Assembly (NCBI RefSeq): GCF_910591885.1
Contig: NW_025963660.1
Location: forward strand, 1 to 64,000
From: Bombus terrestris
Taxonomy: Eukaryota > Arthropoda > Insecta > Hymenoptera > Apidae
DNA length: 64,000 bases
Direction: 5' to 3'
Position 1 is the first letter of the stretch. Every line of letters begins with the position of its first letter. Under the pieces are notes generated by a model that worked only from the letters and a program-made list of their open reading frames with translations, was not told the origin of the DNA and did not search any database. The position numbers and the translations under genes are program-made. Shown piece after piece: positions 61,510 through 64,000 of the stretch.

Positions 61510-64000
61510 TGTCCCACGTTGTCCCACGTTGTCCCACGTTGTCCCACGGTGTCCAACGATGTCCAACGATGTCCAACGGTGTCCCACGTTGTCCCACGTT
61601 GTTCCATGGTTTCCCACGTTGTCCCACGTTGTCCCACGTTGTCCCACGGTGTCCAACGATGTCCAACGGTGTCCAACGGTGTCCAACGGTGTCCAACGGT
61701 GTCCCACGTTGTCCCACGTTGTCCCACGTTGTCCCACGTTGTCCCACGTTGTCCCACGTTGTCCCACGATGTCCCACGTTGTCCCACGTTGTCCCACGTT
61801 GTCCCACGATGTCCCACGTTGTCCCACGTTGTCCCACGTTGTCCCACGTTGTCCCACGATGTCCCACGTTGTCCCACGTTGTCCCACGTTGTCCCACGTT
61901 GTCCCACGGTGTCCAACGATGTCCAACGGTGTCCCACGGTGTCCCACGGTGTCCCACGTTGTCCCACGTTGTCCCACGTTGTCCCACGTTGTCCCACGAT
62001 GTCCCACGTTGTCCAACGGTGTCCAACGGTGTCCAACGATGTCCAACGATGTCCAACGGTGTCCCACGATGTCCAACGATGTCCAACGATGTCCAACGGT
62101 GTCCCACGTTGTCCCACGTTGTCCCACGTTGTCCCACGTTGTCCCACGTTGTCCCACGGTGTCCAACGATGTCCAACGGTGTCCCACGTTGTCCAACGGT
62201 GTCCCACGTTGTCCCACGTTGTCCCACGTTGTCCCACGTTGTCCCACGTTGTCCCACGTTGTCCCACGTTGTCCCACGTTGTCCCACGGTGTCCAACGAT
62301 GTCCAACGGTGTCCAACGGTGTCCCACGTTGTCCCACGTTGTCCCACGTTGTCCCACGTTGTCCCACGTTGTCCCACGTTGTCCCACGGTGTCCAACGAT
62401 GTCCAACGGTGTCCCACGTTGTCCAACGGTGTCCCACGTTGTCCCACGTTGTCCCACGTTGTCCCACGTTGTCCCACGTTGTCCCACGTTGTCCCACGGT
62501 GTCCAACGATGTCCAACGGTGTCCAAAGGTGTCCCACGGTGTCCAACGGTGTCCCACGTTGTCCCACGTTGTCCCACGTTGTCCCACGTTGTCCCACGTT
62601 GTCCCACGTTGTCCAACGATGTCCAACGGTGTCCCACGTTGTCCCACGTTGTTCCATGGTTTCCCACGTTGTCCCACGTTGTCCCACGTTGCCCCACGCT
62701 GTCCCACGTTGTCCCACGTTGTCCCACGTTGTCCCACGTTGTCCCACGTTGTCCCACGTTGTCCCACGTTGTCCCACGTTGTCCCACGTTGTCCCACATT
62801 GTCCCACGGTGTCCAACGATGTCCAACGGTGTCCAACGGTGTCCCACGGTGTCCAACGGTGTCCCACGTTGTCCCACGTTGTCCCACGTTGTCCCACGTT
62901 GTCCCACGTTGTCCCACGTTGTCCCACGTTGTCCCACGTTGTCCCACGTTGTCCAACGATGTCCAACGGTGTCCCACGTTGTCCCACGTTGTTCCATGGT
63001 TTCCCACGTTGTCCCACGTTGTCCCACGTTGTCCCACGGTGTCCAACGATGTCCAACGGTGTCCAACGGTGTCCAACGGTGTCCAACGGTGTCCCACGTT
63101 GTCCCACGTTGTCCCACGTTGTCCCACGGTGTCCAACGATGTCCAACGGTGTCCCACGTTGTCCCACGTTGTCCCACGTTGTCCCACGTTGTCCCACGTT
63201 GTCCCACGTTGTCCCACGGTGTCCCACGGTGTCCAACGATGTCCAACGGTGTCCCACGTTGTCCCACGTTGTCCCACGTTGTCCCACGTTGTCCCACGTT
63301 GTCCCACGTTGTCCCACGTTGTCCCACGTTGTCCCACGTTGTCCCACGGTGTCCAACGATGTCCAACGGTGTCCAACGGTGTCCCACGGTGTCCAACGGT
63401 GTCCCACGTTGTCCCACGTTGTCCCACGTTGTCCCACGTTGTCCCACGTTGTCCCACGTTGTCCCACGTTGTCCCACGTTGTCCCACGTTGTCCAACGAT
63501 GTCCAACGGTGTCCCACGTTGTCCCACGTTGTTCCATGGTTTCCCACGTTGTCCCACGTTGTCCCACGTTGTCCCACGTTGTCCCACGTTGTCCCACGAT
63601 GTCCCACGTTGTCCCACGTTGTTCCATGGTTTCCCACGTTGTCCCACGTTGTCCCACGTTGTCCCACGTTGTCCCACGTTGTCCCACGGTGTCCCACGGT
63701 GTCCAACGATGTCCAACGGTGTCCACGTTGTCCCACGTTGTCCCACGTTGTCCCACGTTGTCCAACGATGTCCAACGGTGTCCCACGTTGTCCCACGTTG
63801 TTCCATGGTTTCCCACGTTGTCCCACGTTGTCCCACGTTGTCCCACGGTGTCCAACGATGTCCAACGGTGTCCAACGGTGTCCAACGGTGTCCAACGGTG
63901 TCCCACGTTGTCCCACGTTGTCCCACGTTGTCCCACGTTGTCCCACGGTGTCCAACGATGTCCAACGGTGTCCCACGTTGTCCCACGTTGTCCCACGTTG
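61510..64000 (+). repeat. Segmental duplication R, copy 3, cut by the window end
   Basis: Partner of 54481-56970. It is still matching at the last base of the window (CCC-G 56900/63939), so the duplicated segment continues beyond 64000. It contains the third 9-bp unit at 63720. Confidence 0.9.
63720..63728 (+). repeat. 9-bp unit TGTCCACGT, copy 3
   Basis: Same 9-mer and context, 7,039 bp after copy 2. The shared single-base deletion is strong evidence that the three flanking blocks have one origin. Confidence 0.95.

Larger units (their letters stand above)
1..64000 (+). repeat. 10-bp satellite array, consensus TGTCCCACGT, filling the whole window
   Basis: The sequence reads as head-to-tail 10-bp units from the first base to the last; phase counting gives 6,400 units plus a final TG. 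All units have the same orientation and no foreign insert was seen. The consensus has 60% G+C and is strand-asymmetric: + carries C4 T3 G2 A1 per unit. Most variation is at base 6 (C or A) and base 10 (T, G or A). Both ends are cut by the window. No promoter, terminator, tRNA, rRNA, transposon or CRISPR structure (no unique spacers) is visible. Open frames many thousands of codons long exist on both strands, but they follow from a stop-free unit whose length is not a multiple of three and are not called as genes. Eukaryotic satellite DNA is inferred from the size and purity of the array; I do not recognise this unit as a named satellite family. Confidence 0.98.

Noticed and set aside
181..63808. 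Start codons at CCATGG as Kozak-like translation starts
   Set aside because: CCATGG fits a Kozak context, but it is one variant unit in a satellite with no promoter or 5' structure and leads only into the repeat.
19223..63996. Long open frames on the - strand encoding GTTWDNVGQR repeats
   Set aside because: Same artefact as on +. Stops occur only where rare unit variants such as TGTCAAACGA, TATCCCACGT or TGTCCTACGT arise by chance.
1..64000. CRISPR array
   Set aside because: The repeats are directly adjacent 10-mers with no unique spacers, no repeat of 24-40 bp, no leader and no cas genes.
1..64000. Telomeric repeat
   Set aside because: The unit is not a TTAGGG-, TTTAGGG- or TTAGG-type sequence. 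G/C strand asymmetry exists, but the 10-bp unit with ACG does not match known telomere templates, and no chromosome end is seen. A divergent telomere-associated satellite cannot be excluded.
1..64000. E-box arrays (CACGTG) for bHLH factors
   Set aside because: Units join as CACGTT, not CACGTG. I saw no CACGTG in the common types, although a GGTCCCACGT unit preceded by CCC-T does create one (for example at 1191). These are few.
1..64000. Bacterial repetitive surface-protein gene or phage element
   Set aside because: There are no ribosome binding sites, flanking genes or codon structure, and the repeat unit is not a multiple of three.
1..64000. A novel defence or biosynthetic system
   Set aside because: There is no gene in the window, so no such system can be supported here.

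Overview
All 64,000 bases are one tandem array of a 10-bp unit, consensus TGTCCCACGT on the + strand. There is no unique sequence, no recognisable gene, no RNA gene, no mobile element and no array edge: the window lies inside a larger satellite. By phase I count 6,400 units plus two trailing bases, all in the same orientation. I found only four unit-length changes: one 11-mer at 44151 and 9-mers at 54232, 56681 and 63720. Nothing here resembles prokaryotic sequence. The window suggests a eukaryotic heterochromatic block (pericentromere, subtelomere, sex or B chromosome, or similar) from a long-read assembly. The species cannot be read from the sequence.

Shorthand used below: units are named by bases 4-6 and the last base. 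CCC-T is the consensus TGTCCCACGT; CCC-G and CCC-A end in G or A; CCA-G, CCA-A and CCA-T are TGTCCAACGG, TGTCCAACGA and TGTCCAACGT. These types make up almost the whole array. The main rarer types are TGTTCCATGG (always followed by TTTCCCACGT wherever I checked), lone TTTCCCACGT, GGTCCCACGT, TGTCCGACGT, TGTCCAGCGA, TGGCCCACGT and TGTCAAACGA.

The order of unit types forms a second layer of organisation. There is no single fixed higher-order period. Blocks of about 0.3-2.5 kb recur at many offsets: about 4,180-4,190, 2,830 and 3,510 bp in the first 9.6 kb; 8,030-8,050 bp between 11-13 kb and 19-21 kb; 2,740 bp between 14 and 17 kb; 10,230 bp between 33-35 kb and 43-45 kb; 6,721 bp between 38 and 45 kb; 4,840-5,280 bp between 35-37 and 40-42 kb; 2,449-2,559 and 7,019-7,039 bp among 53-54, 55-57 and 62-64 kb; and 1,760-1,790 bp between 58 and 60 kb. 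Some variants are confined to parts of the window (for example TGGCCCACGT almost only at 33.4-45.7 kb), as expected from local unequal exchange, duplication and conversion.

The very long open frames on both strands are an artefact. Ten is not a multiple of three, so each frame reads the same ten-residue cycle (CPTLSHVVPR on +, GTTWDNVGQR on -), and neither the consensus nor the common variants create a stop in any register. I call no CDS. The points worth following are structural: a GGG every 10 bp on the - strand with 7-nt loops (continuous G-quadruplex potential, i-motif potential on +), one CpG per unit with little CpG decay, a regular ACGTG core, a fixed variant dimer that makes CGTGGGAA, and the mosaic duplication history.
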